Below, piece after piece: positions 15,394-22,243 of a DNA stretch of 22,243 bases. This DNA comes from Deinococcus aerophilus. GTDB taxonomy: Bacteria; Deinococcota; Deinococci; Deinococcales; Deinococcaceae. The notes under the pieces were generated by a model, which was not told the origin of the DNA, did no database searches, and worked only from the letters and a program-made list of their open reading frames with translations. Position numbers and translations under genes: made by a program. Positions within the stretch are counted from its first letter, which is position 1. Each line of letters opens with the position of its first letter. The stretch is taken from contig NZ_BMOM01000041.1 in assembly GCF_014647075.1 (NCBI RefSeq), positions 1-22,243 of the forward strand. The letters are read 5' to 3'.

Positions 15394-15971
15394 GCTCCGC
15401 CTCGCCTGGCAACGACCGGAAAGGCGAGCAGGTGGGCGGCCCGCACCGCCATCACGGCTCCGCCCGCGAGCAGATCGGCCACCCCACCGCAGCGCAGGGC
15501 CAGCAGCAGCCCCAGCGGCACGGCCACCGCCGTGGCAAACGGCACGGCATTGAGCTGCAGCGCTGGTTGCAACGTGGCCCGGTACAGCGGAATCAGGGCC
15601 AGGGCCAGCGCCAGCGTGCCCAGCAGGGTCACTGGCGCCGCCGCCAGCAGCGCCCCCAGAAGCGGAGCGATGCCGGCACCGCCCCGGAACCGGAAATACA
15701 GCGGGTAGCAGTGCCCCAGCACCACGAACAGCGTTGCGAGCCACGTCATCTCCGGCACCAGCCAGCGGGCCAGCAGCACGGCAAGCACACCCTTGAGGAT
15801 GTCTCCGGCGCCCACCAGGATGGCCGCGCGGCGCCCATACTGCCGGTAGGTGCCGCTGCCGCCGGGCAGGTCATGTGCGCGGATGTCCGCGCCGCGCCGC
15901 CGCGAGTACAGCACGCCCATCACCAGGGATCCGAGCAGGTAGGACAGGAGGGCGACCAGCGCGGACAGCAT
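15390..15971 (-). CDS. PlsY-like glycerol-3-phosphate acyltransferase (divergent)
   Basis: PlsY moves an acyl group from acyl-phosphate to glycerol 3-phosphate in the membrane. This 193-residue protein has the multi-helix layout and the family landmarks in degraded form. GADIRAHDLPGGSGTYRQYGRR (27-48 in parts) stands where DiR..GSGNxGatNxxR is normal, so the Asn and GATN are missing. FRGGAGIAP (95-103) stands where FkGGKGVAT is normal, so the lysine is lost. D57/K60 in DILKG and GHCYP remain. It may be a second, specialised paralog or may have lost the activity. ATG at 15971 lies 9 nt after TACAAT. It overlaps the TPR gene by 4 nt. Confidence 0.75.
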   Translation of the reverse strand: MLSALVALLSYLLGSLVMGVLYSRRRGADIRAHDLPGGSGTYRQYGRRAAILVGAGDILKGVLAVLLARWLVPEMTWLATLFVVLGHCYPLYFRFRGGAGIAPLLGALLAAAPVTLLGTLALALALIPLYRATLQPALQLNAVPFATAVAVPLGLLLALRCGGVADLLAGGAVMAVRAAHLLAFPVVARRGGA

Positions 15972-15980
15972 ACGCGCCGC

Positions 15981-15986
15981 ATTGTA
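15981..15986 (-). promoter_or_regulatory. -10 element of the plsY-like gene
   Basis: TACAAT on the minus strand ends 9 nt before the ATG at 15971, leaving at most a two-base leader. It is back to back with the moeB-like promoter. Confidence 0.5.
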
Positions 15987-16060
15987 GGGCAGCCCGCCCG
16001 CAAAAGCGGCGCTCCCCAGGCGTGGGCATCCGTGCAGGCGGGCCAGTGGTTCCGCTGCTC

Positions 16061-16066
16061 TAGACT
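16061..16066 (+). promoter_or_regulatory. -10 element of the moeB-like gene (leaderless)
   Basis: TAGACT is followed by 7 nt and the ATG at 16074. It is the same hexamer as before the phosphoesterase gene. Confidence 0.5.
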
Positions 16067-16073
16067 CCGGCAG

Positions 16074-16844
16074 ATGAGCACGCACGATCCCGCAGTGCCG
16101 GACCGGCCCACGGCGCCGGACCGCGCCGCCCTGTCGCGCGAGGAACTGCGCCGCTACTCGCGCCAGCTGCTCGTGCCCGAGTGGCACGCGGCGAATGCCC
16201 AGGAACGGCTGGGGCGGGCCTCGGTGCTGGTGGTGGGGGCCGGCGGGCTGGGGGGGCCGGTGATCGCGCAGCTCGCGGGAGCGGGCGTGGGATCCCTGCT
16301 GATTGCCGACGGAGACACCGTGGGCCTCAGCAACCTGCACCGGCAGGTGCTTTTTTCAGCCGAGGATGTGGGCCGCTCCAAGGCCGAGGTCGCGGCCGCC
16401 CGCGCTCAGGCCATCAATCCGCACGTCCGGGTGCAGACGGCGCCCGCCGTGAACGCCGCCAATCTGGACGGCCTGCTGGAGCGGGTCACCCTCGCCGTCG
16501 ACGCCACCGACAACTTCGAGACCCGCTACGCTGTGGCCGACGCCTGCGTGCGGCTGGGGCGCGAGTGGGTGTGGGGCGCGGCAAGTGGGGTCAGCGGCAT
16601 GGTCAGTGTGTTTGGCCCCGGACTGGGACTGCGCGACGTCTTTCCCGATCCCAGCGGCGCACCGTCGTGCGACGAGGCTGGGGTGTTGGGTCCGGTGCCC
16701 AACCTGGTGGGCAGCATGATGGCCCTGGAAGCCCTCAAGGTGCTGGGCGGCGTGGGGGAGCCGCTGCGCGGGCGCCTGTGGACCCTGGACGCCCTGTCGG
16801 GACGCAGCCGCATCCTGTCTCTGGCAGCGGCCACCGGTCTCTGA
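16074..16844 (+). CDS. MoeB/ThiF/HesA-type E1 adenylyltransferase, zinc-less
   Basis: These enzymes adenylate the C-terminal glycine of a ubiquitin-like sulfur carrier (MoaD, ThiS) using ATP. The product has 256 residues. The Rossmann loop VGAGGLGG (54-61), the ATP-contact DGDTVGLSNLHRQ (79-91), and DATDNFETR (143-151) are intact. A likely catalytic cysteine is C199 in SCDEAGVLG. The two CxxC pairs that hold zinc in E. coli MoeB and ThiF are both absent: residues 185-198 have no cysteine and the C terminus ends without one. No carrier, moaE or thi gene lies nearby, so the partner cannot be named. It is divergent from the plsY-like gene. Confidence 0.88.
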   Translation: MSTHDPAVPDRPTAPDRAALSREELRRYSRQLLVPEWHAANAQERLGRASVLVVGAGGLGGPVIAQLAGAGVGSLLIADGDTVGLSNLHRQVLFSAEDVGRSKAEVAAARAQAINPHVRVQTAPAVNAANLDGLLERVTLAVDATDNFETRYAVADACVRLGREWVWGAASGVSGMVSVFGPGLGLRDVFPDPSGAPSCDEAGVLGPVPNLVGSMMALEALKVLGGVGEPLRGRLWTLDALSGRSRILSLAAATGL

Positions 16845-16912
16845 AAATCACAAATTCTCGTGCTGCACAGGGGCCAGAATCTTTCAATGACACTTATTGA
16901 ACCTGCAAAGTG

Positions 16913-16921
16913 TGCTAAGCT
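16913..16921 (+). promoter_or_regulatory. Extended -10 promoter of the HU gene
   Basis: TGCTAAGCT (TG, one base, TAAGCT at 16916-16921) lies about 50 nt before the HU start. TTGAAC at 16897-16902 is too close (13 nt) to act as its -35. Confidence 0.4.
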
Positions 16922-16969
16922 GCATTTGAGCGACGAACTTCGGCTCAATTCCTGCAGGGAGGTTCAGGC

Positions 16970-17305
16970 ATGACCAGAATGAACAGACCCGAAAGCGAAG
17001 CGGCTTCCAGAACATCGTCCGGCACGGGCAACAAGATTGCCAAGACCCAGATCGTGGACCACGTGGCAGAGCAGACGAGCCTGAACCGCAAACAGGCCGG
17101 CGAGGCGGTCAGCGCCATGCTCGACTGCATGATCTCGGCGCTGCGGGAGGGCCGGCGGGTGGGCCTGCCCGGCCTGGGCACCCTGAGCGTAACCCAGACT
17201 GCCGCGCGCACCGGAGTGCGCCCCGGCACCAGCCAGCGCATCCAGATTCCTGCCGGCAAGAAGGTGGCCTTCAAGGTCGCCAGCACCCTCAAGCAACAGC
17301 TCTAG
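16970..17305 (+). CDS. HU family DNA-binding protein with N-terminal extension
   Basis: HU bends and compacts DNA as a dimer. The product has 111 residues, about 20 more than E. coli HU, from a Ser/Thr/Glu-rich tail at 1-20. The HU core runs from [13 protein letters not shown] to [11 protein letters not shown]. The arm motif [10 protein letters not shown] (80-89) keeps the DNA-intercalating proline P85. The signature [10 protein letters not shown] replaces the usual phenylalanines of PGFGTF with leucines. The D. radiodurans HU has a lysine-rich extension, so this may be a second paralog. GGGAGG stands 8 nt before the ATG at 16970; an ATG three codons on is possible. Confidence 0.93.
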   Translation: MTRMNRPESEAASRTSSGTGNKIAKTQIVDHVAEQTSLNRKQAGEAVSAMLDCMISALREGRRVGLPGLGTLSVTQTAARTGVRPGTSQRIQIPAGKKVAFKVASTLKQQL

Positions 17306-17332
17306 GCGGCCGTGCCGGGCTGCGGCCCACGT

Positions 17333-17371
17333 GAGGGGCGAACCCGGGCCAGCCCCGCAGTTGCGCCCCTC
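17333..17371 (+). repeat. Inverted repeat downstream of the HU gene
   Basis: GAGGGGCG (17333-17340) and CGCCCCTC (17364-17371) are perfect complements around a 23-nt loop, 28 nt after the HU stop. A pyrimidine-rich CTCCTCCTTATC follows instead of a T-run. It may be a weak terminator. Confidence 0.4.
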
Positions 17372-17474
17372 CTCCTCCTTATCGTGGCCGCCCCAACTTT
17401 TAAGTGATCTTCATCATGGCGGCCCGCTGGCTTCCTTTGTGACCTCCCCTACCGGTCCCCCGGCGGGGGGTGGG

Positions 17475-17480
17475 TACCTT
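17475..17480 (+). promoter_or_regulatory. -10 element of the osmoprotectant operon (leaderless)
   Basis: TACCTT is followed by 6 nt and the ATG at 17487. There is no Shine-Dalgarno in front of this start. Confidence 0.5.
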
Positions 17481-17486
17481 GGTCGG

Positions 17487-18404
<918 letters not shown>

Positions 18405-18450
18405 CGCCGGTCAGGTTGGGCCTTTTCCCCGTGTGGAACAAACAGTAACC

Positions 18451-19668
18451 ATGGTCCAGCCTAACCGGAAGGGGGCGGCAGTCACGGAGACTGCCGCCCC
18501 GCTTCCGTCCCCGCCGCCCGGCCACGAAGCTGCCCGCTCCGACACCCAGGCGGTCCTGTGGCTGGCCGCCGTGCCCATGCTGGCGGCCGCCGCGCTGCCG
18601 TGGGTGCTGCTGCGGCCCAACCGACTGGCCCCCGGCGACTATCTGCGGCTGCCGGTTTCCCTGATCGTGCTGGTGGTGGCGCTGGCCCTGTTGCCGGCGC
18701 TGATTGCCCGCTGGCGACGCGCGGCGGTGTGGCTGCCCGCCGGAGCGGCCCTGGTGGCAGCCTTCTGGCTGCTGGGCACCCAGACCGCGGGCGCACTGGA
18801 TGCGCAGACCTCTATTGCGCGGGCCAGCGCGGCCAGTGGGTTCTGGCTGTTCTTGCTGGGGGCGGGCACGGCCACCTACGGGGCAGGGCTGGCCGGTCAG
18901 CGCTCGGGTGGGGCGGCGCGGTGGCTGGCGTGGCTGTGGCTGCCTGCCATTGCAGCGCTGTTCCTGACCGGGCAGCTGTCCTCGTGGTCGGTGCTGATCG
19001 AGGGCCGCAACGAGGGACCGCGCTGGGTTCAGGAGCTGGCGCAGCACCTGCGGCTGGTGGGCAGCGCGCTGGGCCTGGCCGTCGTGATCGGCGTCCCGCT
19101 GGCAATCTGGGCGTCGGGGCGCGAGCGGGTGGCAGGGGCGGTGCTGGGTCTGGCCAACGCCGTACAGACGGTGCCCAGCCTCGCCCTGCTGGGCCTGCTG
19201 ATCGCCCCACTCTCGGCGCTGGCCACCGCCTTTCCGCGCCTGCGCGAGCTGGGCATCAGCGGCATCGGGGTGGCCCCGGCGCTGACGGCCATGACGCTGT
19301 ACGCGCTGCTGCCGGTGGTGCGCAACGGGGTGGTCGCCCTGACCGGCGTGCCGCCCGGCGCGGTGGACGCGGCCCGCGGCATGGGCATGACCCGCGCGCA
19401 GCGCTTCTGGCGGGTCCAGCTGCCGCTGGCGCTGCCGGTGTGGCTCACCGGCATCCGGCAGGCGGCCGTGCTGCTCGTGGGTGTGGCCGCCGTGGCCGCC
19501 CTGATCGGCGCGGGGGGGCTGGGCACCTATATCTTCAAGGGCCTGCAAAGTGCCGCCGCCGACCTGATCCTGCTGGGCGCGGTGCCCGCCGCACTGCTGG
19601 CCATCGGGCTGGACGCCGCGCTGCGCGGCCTGGAACGGCTGCTGGGCCGCCGCCTGGGGAGGGCGTGA
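18451..19668 (+). CDS. yehY: Osmoprotectant ABC transporter permease (long, YehY-like)
   Basis: This is a membrane subunit of 405 residues from the ATG at 18451; a GTG at 18433 is the alternative. An N-terminal half with four or so extra membrane helices (about 31-190) precedes the usual permease domain (about 205-400), as in E. coli YehY. The EAA loop that contacts the ATPase is VDAARGMGMTRAQRFWRV. The first 28 residues are Pro/Ala-rich, and their DNA forms a very strong hairpin (18467-18506). No Shine-Dalgarno is seen. It ends 1 nt before the ATPase gene. Confidence 0.9.
   Translation: MVQPNRKGAAVTETAAPLPSPPPGHEAARSDTQAVLWLAAVPMLAAAALPWVLLRPNRLAPGDYLRLPVSLIVLVVALALLPALIARWRRAAVWLPAGAALVAAFWLLGTQTAGALDAQTSIARASAASGFWLFLLGAGTATYGAGLAGQRSGGAARWLAWLWLPAIAALFLTGQLSSWSVLIEGRNEGPRWVQELAQHLRLVGSALGLAVVIGVPLAIWASGRERVAGAVLGLANAVQTVPSLALLGLLIAPLSALATAFPRLRELGISGIGVAPALTAMTLYALLPVVRNGVVALTGVPPGAVDAARGMGMTRAQRFWRVQLPLALPVWLTGIRQAAVLLVGVAAVAALIGAGGLGTYIFKGLQSAAADLILLGAVPAALLAIGLDAALRGLERLLGRRLGRA
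18467..18506 (+). repeat. 17-bp hairpin at the start of the first permease gene
   Basis: The 12-nt arms 18472-18483 and 18489-18500 are perfect complements around ACGGA. Five more pairs (GGAAG with CTTCC) extend it past one bulged G at 18501. There is no T-run. It sits 60 nt after the binding-protein stop and 16 nt into the permease gene. Confidence 0.75.
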
Positions 19669-19669
19669 C

Positions 19670-20626
19670 ATGATCGAACTGCAGCAGCTGGAAAAACGCT
19701 ACGGCGAGACCCACGCCGTGCGCGACCTGAACCTGAGCTTTCCCGACGGCGAACTGACGGCCCTGCTCGGCCCCTCCGGCTGCGGCAAGACCACCACCCT
19801 GCGGATGATCAACCGCCTGATCGAGCCTTCGGGGGGGCGGGTGCTGCTCAACGGCCAGGACACGCGCGACCTGCGTCCCGAGGCGCTGCGGCGCGGCATC
19901 GGCTACGTGATTCAACAGATCGGTCTGTTTCCGCACCTCAGCGTGGCGCAGAACGTCGCCACCGTGCCCGACCTGCTGGGCCGGGACCGGGCGCAGACGC
20001 GCCGCCGGGTCGATGAGCTGCTGGAGCTGACCGGTCTGGACCCGGCGGTGTTCCGGGGCAAGAAACCCAGCGAGCTGTCGGGCGGACAGGCGCAGCGGGT
20101 GGGGGTGGCCCGCGCCCTGGCCGCCGATCCTCCGGTGCTGCTGATGGACGAGCCCTTCGGCGCACTTGACCCGCTGGCACGCGACACCCTGCAAGAAGCG
20201 TTCCGGGACATCCAGCGCCGCCTGCGCAAGACCGTCATCATGGTGACCCACGACATTGACGAGGCGCTGCGTCTGGGCGACCGGGTGGCGCTGATGCGGG
20301 CGGGACAGCTCGAGCAGTTCGGCACCCCCGACGACCTGATCCACCGCCCGGCCAGCGGGTTCGTGCGGCAGTTCCTGGGCGAGGACGCCACCCTGCGGCA
20401 ACTCGCTGGACGCAACGTGACCGAGTTCCTGACGCCGGGCAGCGGACAGGCCGGGCTGCCGACCATCGAGGCGGCACTGAACGCCCGCAGCGCCCTGAGC
20501 GTCATGTTGCGCGAGGGCAGCGACGCCCTGAACGTCGTGCGTGATGGGGTGACGGTGGGCACCGTGACCTGGGCCGCCCTGCGCGGGGATGAGGTCGCCC
20601 CATCCTCCCGCGGGGTGGGCGGGTGA
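19670..20626 (+). CDS. yehX: Osmoprotectant ABC transporter ATP-binding protein
   Basis: This is the ATPase of the importer, 318 residues. Walker A is GPSGCGKTT (34-42), the Q loop is QQIGLFPHL (82-90), the signature is LSGGQAQRV (136-144), Walker B is VLLMDEPFGALD (156-167) and the switch histidine is H194 in VTHD. The C-terminal 80 residues hold what may be one CBS-like repeat (ALNVVRDGVTVGTVTW), shorter than the two CBS domains of OpuCA and OpuAA. GGGGAGGG stands 6-13 nt before the ATG. The stop overlaps the GTG of the second permease (GTGA). Confidence 0.95.
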   Translation: MIELQQLEKRYGETHAVRDLNLSFPDGELTALLGPSGCGKTTTLRMINRLIEPSGGRVLLNGQDTRDLRPEALRRGIGYVIQQIGLFPHLSVAQNVATVPDLLGRDRAQTRRRVDELLELTGLDPAVFRGKKPSELSGGQAQRVGVARALAADPPVLLMDEPFGALDPLARDTLQEAFRDIQRRLRKTVIMVTHDIDEALRLGDRVALMRAGQLEQFGTPDDLIHRPASGFVRQFLGEDATLRQLAGRNVTEFLTPGSGQAGLPTIEAALNARSALSVMLREGSDALNVVRDGVTVGTVTWAALRGDEVAPSSRGVGG

Positions 20627-21390
20627 TCCGCGTCAATGTCCGCGCCGCGCCCGTGGTCCGCCCGGCCCGGCGCATGGGGTGGACCGCGCTGCTGTGGCCC
20701 GCGTTGCTGCTGCTTGGGCTGGTGCCCGGTGCCCTCGCTCCGCTGATCAACTCCCTGCAGCTGGGAGAGGTGCCGGCCAGCTTCGATCCGCCCCTGTGGC
20801 GGCTGACGCTGACCCACCTGGGACTGGTGTTGCTGTCGACCGTGGTGGTCGTGCTGATCGGGCTGCCCATCGCGGTGGCCGTGACCCGTCCTCGCCGCGA
20901 GGCCCTGCGGCAACTCGCCGAAACCCTGGTCGGGCTGGGGCAGACGGTGCCCACCTTCGCCATTCTCGCGCTGGCGGTGCCGGTGCTGGGCTTTGGCTGG
21001 AAGCCCACGCTGCTGGGCCTGATCGCGTACGGCCTGGTGCCGGTGGTCAGCAATGCGGTGGCGGGCCTGCAGGCCGTTGATCCCGGCGCGCTGGACGCTG
21101 CCCGCGGCATGGGCATGACGGCGTGGCAGCGGCTGCGGCGGGTCGAGCTGCCGCTGGCCCTGCCGGTCATTCTGGCCGGCGTGCGCACCACCACGGTCTA
21201 CAACGTCGGCACGGCCACGGTCGGCGCGGCGCTGGGGGCGGGCGGCCTGGGCGGACCAATCATCAACGGCCTGTCGCAGCAGAACACGGCCCTCGTGCTG
21301 GTCGGCGCTGTGCTGGCCGCCCTGCTGGCCCTGAGTCTGGACGCCCTGCTGGGCCTGCTGACCCCCGGACGGGCGCTGCAGGACACCTGA
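20623..21390 (+). CDS. yehW: Osmoprotectant ABC transporter permease (short, YehW-like)
   Basis: This is the second membrane subunit, 255 residues, from a GTG at 20623 overlapping the ATPase stop by 4 nt. It has about six helices and the EAA loop LDAARGMGMTAWQRLRRVELPLALP, nearly the same as in the first permease (DAARGMGMT), so the two share an ancestor. It ends the operon. No classical terminator follows; the hairpin at 21505-21545 is the nearest candidate. Confidence 0.93.
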   Translation: MIRVNVRAAPVVRPARRMGWTALLWPALLLLGLVPGALAPLINSLQLGEVPASFDPPLWRLTLTHLGLVLLSTVVVVLIGLPIAVAVTRPRREALRQLAETLVGLGQTVPTFAILALAVPVLGFGWKPTLLGLIAYGLVPVVSNAVAGLQAVDPGALDAARGMGMTAWQRLRRVELPLALPVILAGVRTTTVYNVGTATVGAALGAGGLGGPIINGLSQQNTALVLVGAVLAALLALSLDALLGLLTPGRALQDT

Positions 21391-21438
21391 CGGGAAGCCG
21401 CAACTGTAACGAGAGGTGTATTTCTCACTGTGCCGGCG

Positions 21439-21444
21439 TATTCT
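21439..21444 (+). promoter_or_regulatory. -10 element upstream of carD
   Basis: TATTCT is followed by 7 nt and an ATG at 21452. The start of RNA near 21451 would leave about 180 nt before carD. No good -35 is visible. Confidence 0.5.
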
Positions 21445-21451
21445 GGTGGGC

Positions 21452-21640
21452 ATGTGGGACCCCTGGATCGCGTCTGGCTCTACGGGTCACCCCTGGACAA
21501 TCCTGAACCAGCTGGCCCGGTCTGTTGTGCCGGGCCGGTTTGTTCAGGGAGACCCCTCCCCCGCGCGGCCTGCGGCGCAGTCGCCACGAGGGAACAGGGC
21601 ACCCGATGAAAGGAGGCTCCTTGAAGCACATGGCTTTTGA
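21452..21640 (+). CDS. Possible leaderless upstream reading frame overlapping carD
   Basis: The ATG at 21452 is placed 7 nt after TATTCT, as in the leaderless genes here. The 62-codon frame begins MWDPWIASGSTGHPW, with three Trp codons in the first 15, and its TGA (21638-21640) lies 8-10 nt inside carD. It contains the long hairpin at 21505-21545 and the carD ribosome site. The composition after residue 25 is poorly protein-like (Arg/Pro-rich). I regard it as a regulatory frame or chance, not a clear protein gene. Confidence 0.25.
   Translation: MWDPWIASGSTGHPWTILNQLARSVVPGRFVQGDPSPARPAAQSPRGNRAPDERRLLEAHGF
21505..21545 (+). repeat. 16-bp stem-loop in the carD leader
   Basis: The arms 21505-21520 and 21530-21545 pair with one mismatch and two G-U pairs around a 9-nt loop. 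The core GGCCCGG/CCGGGCC is perfect. It may end transcripts from the ABC operon or fold in the carD leader. Confidence 0.65.
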
Positions 21641-22124
21641 AATCGGCGAGCGGGTGGTTTTGCCCCCCTACGGTCTTGGCGTGGTGAGTGGCACCTGCGA
21701 GCGTCCGCTGGACGGGCAGAACCACACCTATTACGAGCTGTGTTTCTCCCATACAGCCAGCCGCGCGTATGTACCCGTAGCGGCTCCGGAGGGCGCGGGC
21801 ATGCGGGCAGCCCTCACCGAGCAGGAATTGCCCGAACTGCTGGCCCAGCTGCAGACCAGCACGCTGGACCTGCCGCGCCAGTGGGCCGCCCGGCAACGGC
21901 TGGTCGCCGAGATCATCGCGGGAGGCAATCCCTTTGAACTCGCCGTCCTGACCTGCGAGCTGCGCCGCTGGAACATCGAGCGTGGCCTGCCCGATCTTGA
22001 CCGCCAGGCGCTGAGGCGGGCCATCAAGCTGCTGGAGCAGGAGGTCAGCGGTCTGGAGGACCAGAATGCGCAGCATGTTCAGCAGTTGCTGGACCGGGTC
22101 TGGCACGAGGCGCCTCAGAGCTGA
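21630..22124 (+). CDS. carD: CarD/CdnL-type transcription regulator
   Basis: CarD binds RNA polymerase beta and props open the promoter bubble, mostly at rRNA and housekeeping promoters. The product has 164 residues, the length of Thermus CarD. The N-terminal Tudor-like polymerase-binding domain (GERVVLPPYGLGVVSG, 6-21, through YVPV) is followed by a helical DNA-binding domain with the wedge tryptophan W85 in RQWAAR and ERGLPDLDRQALRRA. ATG at 21630 has AAAGGAGG 13 nt upstream; a TTG at 21621 (4 nt from it) would add LKH as MKH. It is transcribed alone or by read-through from the ABC operon. Confidence 0.93.
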   Translation: MAFEIGERVVLPPYGLGVVSGTCERPLDGQNHTYYELCFSHTASRAYVPVAAPEGAGMRAALTEQELPELLAQLQTSTLDLPRQWAARQRLVAEIIAGGNPFELAVLTCELRRWNIERGLPDLDRQALRRAIKLLEQEVSGLEDQNAQHVQQLLDRVWHEAPQS

Positions 22125-22126
22125 TT

Positions 22127-22140
22127 CCCGCTCAGGCGGG
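22127..22140 (+). repeat. Short stem-loop right after carD
   Basis: CCCGC (22127-22131), loop TCAG and GCGGG (22136-22140) start 2 nt past the carD stop. No T-run follows. Confidence 0.4.
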
Positions 22141-22178
22141 CAGCAAGCAGCCCAGAACAGAACTTCCAGACAGCAAGA

Positions 22179-22209
22179 AGCACCCCCCACCATAGAGGTG
22201 GGGGGTGCT
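22179..22209. terminator. 13-bp perfect palindromic hairpin, probable terminator
   Basis: AGCACCCCCCACC (22179-22191), loop ATAGA and the exact complement (22197-22209) form the most stable short hairpin here. There is no T-run on the plus strand; on the minus strand TTCTTGCTGT follows. It probably separates carD from the next gene, in one or both directions. Confidence 0.6.
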
Positions 22210-22243
22210 GAACAGACATAACAGAACTCCGGTGAGGGAGGTG

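Noticed and set aside
13306..15708. 800-codon open frame on the plus strand
   Set aside because: It mirrors the TPR gene. It is low-complexity Gln/Arg/Gly and has no promoter or ribosome site.
15394..15744. N-terminal extension of the TPR protein into the plsY-like gene
   Set aside because: It overlaps the recognisable PlsY-like frame and is not protein-like; the GTG at 15393 gives a signal peptide.
16880..16925. TTGAAC/TAAGCT as a full -35/-10 pair for the HU gene
   Set aside because: The spacing is only 13 nt, so I kept only the extended -10.

Overview
The window is about 22 kb of GC-rich chromosomal DNA, tightly packed with genes, from a member of Deinococcus-Thermus and most probably a Deinococcus. 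Three things point there. The LuxS protein is, as I remember it, almost the Deinococcus radiodurans protein. The CarD-type regulator matches the Thermus family member in length (164 residues) and in its signature segments. At least nine reading frames start 6-9 nt after a TANNNT -10 element with no room for a leader, the leaderless gene organisation known from Deinococcus. I see no insertion sequence, prophage, CRISPR array or rRNA. The window reads as ordinary housekeeping chromosome.

Layout, left to right. A strong promoter (TTGACA, 17 nt, TATCTT) fires off the left edge. luxS (minus) and lspA (plus) diverge. rpmB and a small membrane protein of the YeaQ/YmgE type lie on the minus strand, each with its own terminator. 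After a 343-nt regulatory gap comes thrC-thrB (plus), then a 69-residue unknown (minus). A tRNA-Asp/tRNA-Phe transcription unit on the minus strand has a near-consensus promoter and a strong terminator. Next on the minus strand are a calcineurin-like phosphoesterase, a 199-residue protein that I think has a Rad52/DdrA-like core, a membrane-anchored penicillin-acylase-family hydrolase and a 136-residue unknown.

The isoprenoid block follows: ubiX-ispD-ispE (minus), overlapping and co-transcribed, diverging from a cytochrome P450 (plus). A divergent PlsY-like protein and a 702-residue TPR membrane protein (minus, overlapping GTGA junction) diverge from a MoeB/ThiF-like E1 enzyme (plus). An HU-type nucleoid protein, a four-gene osmoprotectant ABC importer in the same order as E. 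coli osmF-yehY-yehX-yehW, and carD (all plus) close the window, followed by a strong palindromic hairpin.

Functionally the window brings together threonine synthesis, the methyl cycle (LuxS), lipoprotein maturation, two tRNAs, the MEP pathway with prenylated-FMN synthesis, osmolyte import and transcription or nucleoid control. I found no convincing new multi-gene defence or mobile system. The points most worth following are the possible Rad52/DdrA-like protein at 6036-6635, two candidate leaderless upstream reading frames (before ubiX and carD), the degenerate PlsY, the zinc-less MoeB and a 17-bp hairpin inside the start of the first ABC permease gene.
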